From Onchocerca volvulus (taxonomy: Eukaryota; Nematoda; Chromadorea; Rhabditida; Onchocercidae), in the NCBI GenBank assembly GCA_000499405.2, contig HG738138.1, positions 19,197,753-19,261,752 on the forward strand: a stretch of DNA of 64,000 bases. Reading direction: 5' to 3'. Positions 1 to 13,073 of this stretch are shown piece after piece; position 1 is the stretch's first letter, and each line of letters opens with the position of its first letter. The notes under the pieces were generated by a model, which saw nothing but the letters and a program-made list of their open reading frames with translations, had not been told where the DNA came from and did not search any database. A program made the position numbers and the translations under genes.

Positions 1-44
1 AATTTCTCAACAGCGTAATATCAACAAATTTAACTTTCTTACAG

Positions 45-3000
45 AACCAATAGATGCCAAAACTTGCCGTGAGGCAAGCGACTGTCATCAGAATGCTCAT
101 TGTGTAGTTCGTGAAAATTCATTGGATTATTTCTGCGAATGTTTGCCTGGCTATCGGGGTGATGGTGTCACACGATGTACCATTGCAGGTTTGATGGGTT
201 TAAAAAACGTGATACAGTGTATATTTTAATTCATTTCTCACACGTAGTCTTCGTTTCGTCCATATGTTAATCTTCTAAAAGAATCAACTAAGATTGGGGA
301 GCAATCAAGGGATTTGAAGCTCAAATTTATCAAAAAATAAGTGCTCAAGAGGTTTCTTATTATTAATCCATCACTTGAGAATGGCCAGTAATGATCATCT
401 TATTTTTATTTCACAGCAGTTGATTATTGATTAAAAAGTATTTCGAACCACCAGAAATGGAAAGTCTTGGGTTTCAAGCATTTACAAGTATAACAAAACA
501 AACTATTTATCGCACATCTTTTTATCTTCTGTGTCATATTTTTGAAATAATTATTCGAAAAAGTCCACCTTTTGTGTCATTTTGCAGAATTTCTTGGCGT
601 TTGCTTATCGATTTCATTTCTAAATCTGCTGAAGCTAAATTATGACTTTTCCTTATCAAAATTTAAAATAATTGTAGATGATTGCACACCTGGCAATAAA
701 CAGATGTGCCACGAGAATGCTGACTGTGTGTTTGGAGAAGTTGAGAGAACGTACACTTGCAAATGTATAGAGGGTTAGTAATTAATTACATTTCTAGTTC
801 CAAAATTTAAGTTTGCAGTGTCCAGAATTATCGTAAAAATTTTTAAGGTTTTGTTGGTAATGGACGACAGTGCGTAGCGCAAAATGCAGCAACATGCAAT
901 GAACAACCGGAAATTTGTCATCAGAGTGCTCAGTGTATTTACAACAGGGAAGAAGAAAGATACGAGTGTGTTTGCAAAGATGGCACCGTGGGCGACGGAT
1001 ATGCAGATTGCCGTGAAGAAGGTTGTGCTTTAATGTGAAAGGTTAAGAAAGTCAGGATCAATACAGATTAAAATAGAAAAAGTGTAGCATAAGGCAAGGA
1101 TCTCGAGATTGACTAAAACTCAACGTCGAAGTCGAAGTCGTTCTTGTTATAACAAAAAAGTCAATTACCCTGAAGCTGTAATCTCAAGTATCATGCAAGG
1201 TTGAACAGTTAGTATTCTTGCTTTGGAATTATCTAACATTTTGTCTAACTTTTCGAGACCACTGGTTAGACTTAAAGTTTTACTGTGGTTCACATCTATT
1301 TAATTTCTCATTTATGGATTAATCCCCTTATTTATTCATACCATTTATTAAATGTTACTAGCCAACTTAAGCCCAATATTACCCCTGAGTCTGAGTGATA
1401 TTGATAGTCTATTGATATTTAAGCAAGATTCTTCAATACTTTGAGAAAGGTTTAAACCTTTTGAAATTACCGTTCTGCACATTGTGGTTGTTTTTATAGT
1501 TGATTTGCACCGCTGTGGTGTTTGCTCATCACATGCACGATGTGTGCATGTTGAAGCTGATGATTCCTGGAGATGTCGTTGCATGCAAGGATATGTAGGC
1601 AATGGACATTTGTGCACATTATACAGTTTGTTATTAATTTTTACACTTTCATTAATTTTGCACTTTTGCATTCACTTTTGTTATGTGGTGGTGCAATTTT
1701 TGCTAGCACAAGTAAATAAATGGGAATGGTAAACTATAAAATAAGATAGCAAGAATTTTTGCTATATTTATTTGATTGAGTGCTGCTACCAAAATGATTA
1801 GAATGAGGAAAAGATAAAGTTATCACTTAAGCACGACAGATAACTAATATTGAAGTTTTAATGTAATACTGCACAAATGTATTATACATTAATTCTCACG
1901 ACTTACAGACATTGAATTACTTGTCACCTACAATGACGTTGTGTCATATTTATGTGAATGTATTCTTTTGATATTTATCTTCTCGAAGATATTTTCAAAT
2001 AAAATAGTGAAAGTGAATATTGATTGGACTGAAATGATGAAAATGAAACTAATTCAATAGCAACTAGACAAGACAATAAGGGATATAAGTCAAGTAACAT
2101 ATAAATGATATGATGGATATCGTAGCGGATTTTGCCATCTTGCAAAGAAATCTTTCTGATGCAAAAGTTTTGGCATTGCAGCTAGTTGTTTGGATGATCG
2201 ATCATTGTGCGATGAACATGCAGAATGCGTGCCAAACGAATATGGTCATTATGTTTGCAACTGCCACTATGGATATCACGGAAATGGCCGAACTTGCACA
2301 CGTATGTAATGTCCAGTGATAGGAGTTTAGCTTTTTTGTAAAATGAAAGATGTGAAATATTGATGATAATCCTTCAAAATATGACGGGATGGTGACGCAG
2401 AGCGCAGTAAAAATCACTTTATTATATTCTTCATTAAAACAACGAATCAATATTTTGTGTCTTCCATTGTTTTTTGATCTGATCTGCTGAATGGTATTTC
2501 GTGATCCATTAAAATTACAATTACAGCAGATAGTGAAAGTCGCGACGAAGCAATATTTATTTGTCGTGGTATGACAATAATCCAGAAAAGTACCAATCCT
2601 GATTTGCCGGGAAAACAGGTATCTTTTTTGAGAAAAATACATATTTTGTTACGATGATTCAATCTAATTAATTATCTTCATCATTTTATTCTTTTAGCTT
2701 ATAGTGGTACCACATCAAATAGCTGTTGGTATTGATTTTGATTGTCTGGAAGAACGGATCGTATGGAGCGATAATGCTGGTAAATAACAGTTAGAATCTG
2801 AATTTGAATTTAAATTAAGTTATGTCATAACTTATTGGAATTATGTGAATTCTCTTATAAGAATACTAATGAAAATCCACGTATTATGAATACAAAGACA
2901 TTTAACTCATGTAGATAACGTATGTTGGGACCTATAAAGAAATTAAATGTTTTATTGAGTAAAAATTAATTTATGATGCTGTAGCAGTTTAATGCTGCTT

Positions 3001-4738
3001 CCAATGAAGATCATAGAAAGCTAGCTTGAACTTTTAATCTATTTCTAATTATTGCTATAGGTCATTCAATCTTATCGGCATCTATAAATGGAACGGATGA
3101 ACAAAAATTCATGAATTCGGTGCTGAAAAGTCCAGAAGGTGTCGCTGTTGATTGGTCTTCACGTAATGTTTACTACGCGGATTCGGTTAAAGATGAAATT
3201 GGTGTGCTCAGTCTTGATGGAAAATACTATAAAACGCTAATTAATGAAGGATTAGTAAATCCGCGCGCGTTAGCCATCGACCTTATTGATAGGTAACATT
3301 ATCTAATGTTAGATTTTTAATAGTCAGTTAACTATTACATGCCTGAACGTCGAAAATTGAATAATGAAGATTCAAATCAAATTCTCTTCCGTAGGTATTT
3401 GTACTATTCCGATTGGCATCGTGAAAATCCATTGATTGGACGTGTACGTTTGGATGGAACCGAAAAATCCGCATTCATAACCACAGAAGTTCACCTACCT
3501 AACGGTATTATTCATTTTGTATTCATCAGTCAAAATGCTTATTTTAAGCCATATTGATGGATATGTTCCAATTATATTATCATCAAACTTTTGGAATCAT
3601 TTTCCATCATACATACAAACAATGCGCGTCATCTATAATAATAGATGCTAAAAAACGTTAAAAACAATTATTTCGTTCACTTTACAAATAATTACCAGAA
3701 AAAAAAAAAAAAATGATCACTGGATTATTCTTACCTTTGTTGTTCATAGAGGGTCGGATAGAAGAACACTGCTCAACTGAACTGTTCACTGCTGCTGTCG
3801 ATCTGAACTCTGGCAGTAATAATGCAGTAGAGCTAATAATAAGTGTTTGTTGAGCATAATAGAGCAGCAGATTCTCTGAAAATAGGACAATTCAAATGGT
3901 ACCATGCTGTTCTGCTAAAAAAATTATATGCTGTAGTTCATATTCCTGTAGACTATATCCTATAGCAGTTCAGGACTTGCCGTACTTCTGGAACGACGTC
4001 AGTTGTGTTGGGTAGATGCAGGCTTACAACACTTGTCTTGTATTGGCTTAAATGGAAATAATCGTCGAATTGTTTATGCACCACTTCAGTATCCATTTGG
4101 ATTAACTGTCCACAATGAACAACGCTTTTATTGGACCGATTGGAGCGAGTACGTCTGCATTTTCATTTCCGTTCAATTTTTTTTGTGTTTCTTTTTGTTA
4201 AACAATCGATAAACATAGGTTGCTTTGATTTCCAGAATTTTTTTGAAAAACCAGTTTGACTTCCTTAAATTGCCTAAATATGCACTTCATTATAGCAACA
4301 AAATTCATTCGGTATCAGTGAATGGCGATGGATACATGTCATTTCCAGCAACGATCGGTGGTTCTGGACGATTGTACGGTCTTGTTTCTGTACCATTACA
4401 ATGCAAAGGAGGTTTGTTCCTTTCTTTTTCTAGAAAGAAACTTGTAAACAGAATTCTTTTTTTTTTCTAGTAAATTATTCGTGTAAATGTTTTGTAGCAG
4501 TTGATTGTGTAAGTTAATGAACGATTTCTGTTGAAAATGTACAGTATGGATTGATAACACTCCTTCGATATTTGTTTTTTTCTGAGGATTTCTTTTTCCA
4601 ATCAAATTTTCATCTGGAATCTCTTTTTCAGTTGCAACAGCTTGTGCAGTGAATAATGGTGGATGCGAATACTTATGTCTACCAGGGGAGACAGATGTAA
4701 CTTGTGCTTGTCCGGATAATATTGATAGGTGTGATTGA
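45..4738 (+). CDS. nid-1: Nidogen (entactin), 3' part of the gene, partial at the 5' end
   Basis: Basement-membrane glycoprotein that links laminin and collagen IV. Exons by eye: 45-188, 678-773, 848-1021, 1500-1625, 2182-2301, 2527-2618, 2698-2779, 3061-3292, 3395-3504, 3974-4148, 4296-4411, 4632-4738; all junction phases agree. Exons up to 2301 encode five EGF modules with the CxCxxGYxGxG pattern (for example CLPGYRGDG, CMQGYVGNG). Exons 2527-4411 encode a YWTD/LDL-receptor type propeller with repeats such as VYYADS, LYYSDWHRENP, LCWVDAG and FYWTDWSE. The last exon is a C-terminal EGF (NNGGCEYLCLPG...CACPDN) ending in TGA at 4736-4738, as in nidogens. The N-terminal NIDO and G2F parts must lie before the window. 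The intron at 3505-3973 holds an LTR-like fragment. Family assignment is firm; small exon-edge errors are possible. Confidence 0.9.
3700..3870. repeat. LTR-like fragment inside a nidogen intron
   Basis: The stretch starting TGATCACTGGATTATTC at 3715 resembles the stretch at about 58514 (TTGATCACAGGATTATTTTC, then a shared GTTGTTC and TAGAG) and has a related CTGCTG-rich continuation. The 58.5 kb copy lies in the retroelement remnant described below, so this looks like a piece of a related LTR. Similarity was judged by eye over roughly 40 bases plus scattered matches. Confidence 0.4.
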
Positions 4739-6336
4739 AATTTGCATTGACGATCAGCTAGGAAACTTTTGCTTCCCCATCAAAGAAATTGCTTTTGGAA
4801 TATCTGGTTAAAATTTTTTTCCGGGAAATTTTAAAGTTTTTCCATGAAAATATCATTTTCTCTTTCACAGCACTCAGAATAAAATTCAGCATCAAATCAT
4901 GATTCGAATGAACTTAATAGTTATGATGAATAAATATGTTCTGTAACATCTATCAATAATACCATATTTTTGTGTATCTGAGCACTTCTCACAATTAATT
5001 ATTGTTCACATGCGGTATTAACTTCGAATTAGAGAGGTCAATAACGACTTTTCGAGTCACCTTTATAATTCTCAAATTATTTATTACTTTGCACTAAAAG
5101 TTCACTTTGGTCTAATTCCCGAATAAATCTCACGACCTATAAGATATTAATTGGAAGAACTGAAGTGTCTTTTGAACCATTTCTTCTTTTTTTTTTCATT
5201 CATATTTCTAATTTTCAATGTTTGAATATCCGTGCGGCGCTTACGTATGAAAACTATGTTTCGGATTTAATTCCATTACTTGACAGTGACGAAATATGCA
5301 ATTATTTGGCTTCCACAATTTTGAAATAACTAAACATGAGTGAAACAATGACGGATTTCATCAAAAATATGATGATAGTAACACTGTCAAACAAGTATTG
5401 GTACCAAACAACGTGAATTTGTTGAGTAAATAGTCTAGCAAAAAAGCCATGAGTTTCAAGAGAACGTGATGATATTATTGGATTTATATACACATAGTTT
5501 CAACTTTTACATAATGAAAGCTTCAATTTTTACGCACAGACGGATTCTTTAAATCGATCATCGAATCTTGAAAAAGCATTGAAGAATCTAATCAACTATT
5601 TAATGGCCAAATACAATGCATTTACACAAAACAATGGAATCCGTCTCGCAGCGTGACATCAGCGCAATGATTTTACGCAGTTGTTACAAAAAAATTATGA
5701 TAGAACAAGAAAGAGACCATTAAAATATTCAATATGGCTTTTTTTTCAAAAAAAAAAAAAGGAAATTAGAGAGCGTAATTGTGACATGTGAACAAGACTT
5801 TACTGACTTGTTCCCGAGAAAGGCTTGAGGATCGAGATAGAAGGGATGAGGAAGAAGCTTCGAGTCAATGTATCAAATAATCAAATTATTGAGTCAATTT
5901 CCACTTCTCTCTCTCCTATCTTCCTTACTTCACTGCAACAAACTGCTCCCAATTACGCATCTCAGAAAGCAGAAGTTAATTTATAATAGGAAAGTTTTCG
6001 TAAAAAGTAGTGACTATGACAATTATTGGTCAGCAGAGCATACTGAGATTTAAACTATTTGATAAATATTTCAAAAACTATTCATTTCGAAATTCACACA
6101 GTAAACATTACCTTTACAGCATGCATATTAATGACCAAAAAAAGAAAAATGATTGAAAGATGGAAGTTAAACTAAATCAGTTGAATTTTAGATTAAATAA
6201 AGGACAAAATAAAATAGCTAGTGATTTTTGTAAATGAAAAAGATAAATTAATTTGAAATTTGCAAATTGAAAACATATCATTTCAGTTTTACTTTAAGAG
6301 CACAAAGTTTGTGCTCTTAAATTCGTAATATTACAT

Positions 6337-6378
<42 letters not shown>

Positions 6379-8016
6379 TATATATATATCAATTACAATT
6401 GCTATTTAGATAAGAAAATTCTAGCTCTGAAATAAAAAAAAAAAAAAATTAAACTTTTAACAATTTAAGCAGTCAATGATTTTAGAAGAAAATCAGAATC
6501 CTAGAATAAATGGGAAACACGTGAACAAGAGTATGGAAACGGAAATGAGGAAGAGATAAAATTGATTGTTTGCAGATTTCTTGAACAATTGCTTCAATTC
6601 TTTTTTTGATGAGAAAAAAAAAAGAACTTTGGAAAGAGAAAACTTTTCTATTTTCCGACAACATTTTACAGAAACGGCAACAATACTGTGGTAGATATGA
6701 AAAATAAAAGAGCAGGAGATTCACATACTAATTTTTCCGAAAAATTTCAAAAAATCAATCGATTATGACTATTATTAGCATTACGTTCCAAAAGTTGTGG
6801 CAAGCATGAACTAATCAATTATTCCTTCATTCTTTACAGATCTCTTCATTGAAGTCTTCTTATATTTTTTCAAAAATAACTAAATGGTTTGCGGAAAAGT
6901 TCACAGGGACTTGTCATTACAAATTTTATAGGTAAACATTTGAAACAGCACTTAAATTTTCAAAACGACGCAGCATTGAATCGATATGGTTCCTTCTTTA
7001 ATTTCAGTATTTCATGACACTGTCTAATTTTAGTTCACATCTATTTTGTTATTAAAATAGAGAAATCTTGCCTGTTAAACTTTCAAGTAACTATTAATAA
7101 AATCAATCGATACATCTCTGCTTGAAAAATAAAACGAACATAAATTAAAAAGCTAAAAAAATGTTTTGCTACCGTTGGAGAACACACAAGTTGTTCCTAT
7201 TGTGCACTATCCGAAAAAAATAAGTGGCACATTGCTTAGTTTTAAATTGAGCAAAATAGAACTAAAGAAGTATGCCATATTTCTATTATCAGGAGTCATA
7301 TCTGTTGATACATCTTATCGATATAGCATTCATTATCCAATTTATTGCTTTTCATCAAAAAGTGATTTTTTTTTGATCGAAATATTTTGAAAATTTTATA
7401 TCTCACCTAAGAAATATTTTGCATCTTGCAAAAACGAAAAAATTACACGGCGCCCAAATGCATTAAGCTTTTTGAAAAAAAAGAAGAAAAACTGAGGTGT
7501 TAAAAGTGAAACGCAGTGCTTTGTCTTGGAACAAACACCTTGTACCTGCGATGAGACAAGATATTACTTTGGCATGAATGCATATAGTTTTTCGAAAAGT
7601 TGCAAATTAGCACCAAATGAACGCTTAATTTTAGGTGCATTAGGCCAAAGGTTATAATCCGAGCAATATAGCAGTCGCATCCATTTATAATAATGTATCA
7701 TTTTTTCTTCTCGCCATAGTGGACAATTCCTGAATAAAATTGACTCAAAATAAATTCTGCAAATAACTTTTCATACCATTATTCTGCTATACAAAATAAT
7801 ATTGTGATAAAAGATATCAGTTAGGTAAGATGCTCAGGGAAGATTGTTACGGAAGTGGTATTTCATGAACACACTTTGGCTTCCAATCAAACATCTTCGA
7901 TGCAGTAAACTAAAAGTTACAAAAAAAATAATAGCATCAACTCATCTGATTCATTTCCATTTACTTTATTGTGCGGCTGATTTGATTGTCTACCTACTCA
8001 TGCTTTTTTTTTAAAA
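4739..8016. other. Intergenic, AT-rich, no gene seen
   Basis: Between the nidogen stop and the next minus-strand gene I see no ORF with coding character. Contents are homopolymer runs and the TA microsatellite listed separately. AATAAA at 4879-4884 could serve as the nidogen poly(A) signal, about 140 bases past the stop. Confidence 0.6.
6338..6390. repeat. TA dinucleotide microsatellite
   Basis: About 18 uninterrupted AT units, a short TTAGA break, then five more TA units. Confidence 0.95.
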
Positions 8017-9948
8017 TTATTCCTGATGACCTTCAAGTAAACAGATTGTTTCAAATTTTGCTAACACCTCATTTAAAACAAAAATGAATATTTTGGGATT
8101 CTGAAACACCAGCCTAAAAGCTTCATCCCGTGCTTCATGTTCTGGACTACAGTACGCTCGGAGTTGCGTATTGTACTGCCTGAGGATTCGAGACAAGTTC
8201 CGTTTATCCTTATCCATGTCGTTTAGAATGTCCGGTGTTAACTTATCACGATTCAAATAACATTTTTCAACTGGTAACACTTCAAATGACGCTTCATCCT
8301 GTAACTTCTCATTTATTGAAATAATATAATTATGGATAAAATAAACTGTTTTCAAGAAATGCACAGTGTTGTATATACATTTATTCTGTGGCATTTTATT
8401 CTTTGATATAACAATCCCATAGCGATTTGACAAGATTTTGCAGTTAAACTATTACTTTTAATAATTTTTGTATTTTCAAGAAAGACTGCAAATGTTATTT
8501 ATCAGTAATTATCATGTGAACTGAGTTAATTCTTTTGAATTAATTCGCTTCTTATCAGAAGAAATTTTTAATCGAAATTGCTCCAAAGCAACTACTTAGC
8601 AAAGATATAGTGGCAAATTATGAAACACTCTCAGCCTTTCATAAAACATAAAATATGATTTAATTAGTAGAACGAGTATTCTCTAACATGGGTCAAGTTT
8701 ATGTAAATTACTTCTGGAAGTAAATTGACAACTAGTTATTCCTACTTTCTATGAAATCAAACACTTAGAAAATGATGAATAGTGACTGAAGAAAACTTTT
8801 AGGTTGGACGATCAGTACATTAATACGATGTATATAAATGTATACATCGAAAAAACTAATGTATATCGAATTGTCTAGCTGTAAACAACAAAATTCCGAA
8901 TAATTCCTTCATTACAAAAGTTCTTGTCACAATTTATTAGCTTCGAAACCTAAATGTAGTGATCTAATGCAAAAAAAAAAAAAAAATTATATTAGCGACT
9001 GTGGCTAAAATGTCAATATAGAAGGAATTTCAAAAAAAAAAAGAAAAGAAAAATCACCTCATCATCGATTTCAATGGGTGGTAAATCATCCACGTATTCG
9101 GGTTGCGAAATGGTAATTCGATCATGATTGTCCCAATGACGATCGGATCTCGGGACAATGTGCTGTTCCACTTTTCGCTCCACTTTGAGTTCGAATCCTC
9201 CCAATGATGCCAACTTCTGCTCTTCCATTTTTCTCTTCTTGCTTCCATTACTTTCTTGCAAACTGCTTGATTCAATCATTGAACTATCACTTTCTTTGTC
9301 ACTTGATGTTGGCGTATTTTGCACTGATTTCTGAATATCAATAACAACCGGTTGTGTAGCGTTCTCGTCCATAAGTCGTATTTCGATTCGTTCAATTGGT
9401 GTATCCAATCGTTCAACTACAATTTCATTTAAGCTCTTCTTTACTTAATTATTTATTCCGGAAAACTGGGTTTTTGATGGATTTTATGTATCGCATATAC
9501 TTAAGACTAAACTCAATTTGTTAAATATATTTTCGAATTAAATTTTATCTCACGGGATTTTGAAATGCTTCATCAAGTTCAACAATATTTGCCTAAAATC
9601 AGTATAAAAAAAAGCTTAATTTAGTACGAATACTTCGATTTTGGTTGTTGAAATCTAAAAATATTCGCACTTTATCTTTCATCTTGCTTCTCAAGCTATA
9701 TTTTAGTAAGCCGCTAAAACAATACCCCTAAAGGAGGTCGAAGTATCGATGATAACAGCCTTTTCGCTATCAGCTAAAACCACTGAATCAACATTATTAC
9801 TCGAACCAAATTTCAACGGTCCACTTAACACCAAATTAACTTCAAACAATAACAGATTTAATTTCCAGATGTAACCGCCGAACATCATCTGTAATTCAAT
9901 GGGATTCCAAAGCGATGCAAATGTTGCTGCATGTTGAAACGATTCCAC
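8017..9948 (-). CDS. Unrecognised multi-exon protein with a charged, low-complexity middle
   Basis: Three minus-strand blocks look coding. The last exon, 8298-8017, has a clean acceptor (TTACAG|GATGAAGCG) and runs to TAA at 8017. The middle exon ends with a good donor at 9058 (GATGAG|GTGATT) and joins the last exon in phase 0; its start near 9430 is uncertain because no strong acceptor is visible. A first block, about 9948-9726, ends in a possible donor (TTTAGG|GTATTG) and contains hydrophobic strands (GGYIWKLNLLLFEVNLVLSG). The middle is Ser/Glu-rich with a basic patch GSKKRKMEEQK that could be a nuclear localisation signal. The C-terminal ~90 residues look helical (DKDKRNLSRILRQYNTQLR). I do not recognise the family and assign no function. 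Confidence 0.45.
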
Positions 9949-10718
9949 TCATCGATACTTATTTTATACCTAAGATTCGATACATCAGAACATTTAAAAA
10001 AAGCGATATTTTATAGTGTAAATTCATATCAATCAATAGCCTTTTATAGCATATCTTAGCTGAATGAATATTGTTGATTCTGTGATCTTAAGAAGTTGGA
10101 AGAAAGAAGAGCAACGTGAAAAATGCAATAAGTTGTGACATCAACAAATTCAATAAAGAAATCCCCTTAATACAATTAAATGAGATAGAAAGAAAGATGT
10201 TATACCAGAAATGGCTAACTCAAATCCTTTTTTGCTCCCGGATTTTTAAAAGTGAATATTTAAAACAATAGTTGATCAATCTATAAATAGGCTTAGCGAT
10301 GACTGGTTTTGCAATACTACTATCCTTATTTTATTTTCCTGCCGAACTATTTTCCCATAACTTTAATTTTTTTAATATTTATTTTAATTTGCATTTAATT
10401 CGGATTAAATCAAAAATTTGCTTTTGGAAGAAATTACGTTCTTCAACTCTAACTATAAAAATTAAAATAAGTTGGAAATTTCAGTTCAATTCCCAACAAG
10501 TTTTATTTTCCATTTTCTTTCGATTTTGTAGCAACTTCGGAAGATTTCATTCGTTTTAACTAGAAGTACTAATTAATCATTAGGCTATAAACTTTCTGGA
10601 ACAGATGCAGAGCAGTAGAGAAACAACAGTATACAGATGAAACATAGCGAAAACATGTTGACAAATTTTTCATAAACGATAACATTCAATTTGTATTCAA
10701 ATATTTAATAAAAAAATT

Positions 10719-10750
10719 CACAATAAACGCTGAATATTGCGTTTATTGTG
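10719..10750. repeat. Perfect inverted repeat (12-bp stem, 8-base loop)
   Basis: CACAATAAACGC and GCGTTTATTGTG flank TGAATATT; the arms are exact reverse complements. Confidence 0.9.
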
Positions 10751-13037
10751 GATAATATAAGAAAATAATAAACAGAGAGGATTTAAAGACAGATATTATC
10801 GAGAAGAAAGCAGCCATGCTTAATAGCTTTATCATAGTAAAATGTAGCAATAAACCAAGAATTTTATGGCGAATGGGAGAAAATGGAAAGGTTAAAAAGT
10901 TAAAGAATCCAGGAATCTTTGCAGCTACCGAAAAGATTGAAAGAGATGAGTGCGGTGGTAAGAAGAGGAGGAATTAAAAGATGCGGTAGCCAAAGCACTG
11001 AAAATTCAGTTTTTTTAAAACTTTTTACGTGGAGAGGATTGCTGATAATATTAACGGTGGTAGCTCGAGCTGAAGAGACGAGGGAAGTTAGGCACGAGGA
11101 TTGAGATGTGATTAGCAAATAATTCTCTCACTTTCTTCCCCGTGAAGGGTAGATTTACCTTTGTGGAACAGTTGTTACATTCTAAAAATTGTTTCAGACT
11201 TCTGTTGCAAAGCCTTGCATTGAAATAGCTGGATATTACCTCATCTGGAAAATCATCGAAATGTGCATGTGAAAATCGAAATATTATAGGATAAACCTGG
11301 TCCCAATATTTTTGAAATTAGCGAACTTTATTGAGATTTAGGACACTAATCAGACTATTAAGATGAATATTTGAAAATAAAAATACATTTACATATTTAT
11401 GGCTTATGAACTGTTCAAGATGATTTTTAACATTATTTTTATAAAAAAATTCAATTTTCAGCCTCATGTATGGAAAAGTTCTAGATAACTGCATTTTTTA
11501 TACATCGAATATTGTCTTCGAAAATTAAGTTTAAATATATGAAAGAAACACGTGAATTTAGACCACAGACATCTGTTTCCTATATTATGAAAAAATTATA
11601 CGAATCAAATGGAAGACTATCGAACAAAAAAAAAAAGAAGAAAATTGAACATAGTGAAAAAAGAACGAAATGATCAAGCTTAATTTGGGAAACTTTTGAA
11701 TAAAATAAGTCAATCATTCGGGAGAGGTAAGAAGAGGAGAAGGTGAGATGTAAAGAAATAAGCAACTGTTGAGGAACAAATTCACTGCACTGCTACTGGT
11801 GCAAAAGATATTTTTAAAAATTGATTAAAGTAATCCTTTGAACTATATTACTTAAAATAAAGCGAAATCTTATCCAATACAGAGTTTGTTCGGGAAAATC
11901 CAAAAAACGAGAAACAATTTATTCAATGACTGAATTCATCAAATTGTCATGCGTTCAAGGAATTCACATATTTCATCCGAGGCTTTTCCATCTAAAAAGG
12001 AATGAATGAATTCACTTGTGAGTTCCCGCTTTCTTTTTCATTAAGCAACGTAAATGGCCGTAAAAAGATCAAATGTGTGAGAATAAAAAAATTCCAAAGT
12101 TACTACTGCATTTGGTTCTCAACAAAAGATTATCAATAGTAAGTGGGAAGTTTGTTTTTTGTGAATATTAAAATTTGTCTGATATTATATTCATCAATCA
12201 TTTTCTTTTGCCTTAGGCAGTATTATCATCATTATTATCACTGCAGGATATGATAGATGACAAAATGGTGTAAAGGATTTCTTTGATTATTCATTCGCCA
12301 ACTCGAACAGACAGAATGACAGAAGATTAAGTACGACACATCACCTATGTTCAAAGTAACAATGCTCAGACAACAAGAGTAAGAATTGCAAATATTAAAA
12401 AATAATAAAAAACCCTTCAAATCTTCGCTATCATTGAATGAATAATGAAGACTAACATTTTATAGAAATTATTTGGAATGTTTGCTTAGACTGAAGGAAG
12501 ACGGCATTCATTAGGAAGGAGTTGTGGGTGGCAAAAGAGCGGAGAATTTCTCAGATCCTAATGAATGGATCATTCTTAATGATCGTAGTATTGAATGAGG
12601 AAAATAATGACGGTATCTTTGATGATAACAAAGATTAATGAGATTAGCGAAGCAATACTTGATCAGCGTTTAATGAATCGGTAGATTTACGCTGCTTCAA
12701 TGTCATCAGACTGAGTAGAAGTTGCTGCTGGAAAGATTGTGATGTAAAAAGTGGCTACTTCATCGCCAATCTCGCGTTCCGTGATCGATTTGATCTGTTA
12801 TGATTTCTTCTAATTTAAGCTTTCTAGTTTAATTTCAAGAAGACATCAAGAGAAATGAAAATTATCAAACAATGTTATCGATTTATTCAAGATGTCATTG
12901 CCGTCTATTTTGCATTTTCTAACCGTAAGAAAATTTAAAAGTAATAAAATAATTTTAAAAAATTAAAAAATGATTAGAAGTCATCGGAAAAGGAATAGAA
13001 TTTTAACTGGGCATTATCTAAACTGATAAAAATCGGG

Positions 13038-13073
13038 AAAAATTATCAAGAATAAGAATTCTTGATAATTTTT
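13038..13073. repeat. Perfect inverted repeat (16-bp stem, 4-base loop)
   Basis: AAAAATTATCAAGAAT and ATTCTTGATAATTTTT are exact reverse complements around AAGA. As RNA on the + strand the right arm ends in a T run, so it also resembles a Pol III-type hairpin stop; no gene for it to serve is visible. Confidence 0.9.

Noticed and set aside
1348..1671. 107-codon minus-strand frame
   Set aside because: Antisense of a nidogen EGF exon and flanking introns.
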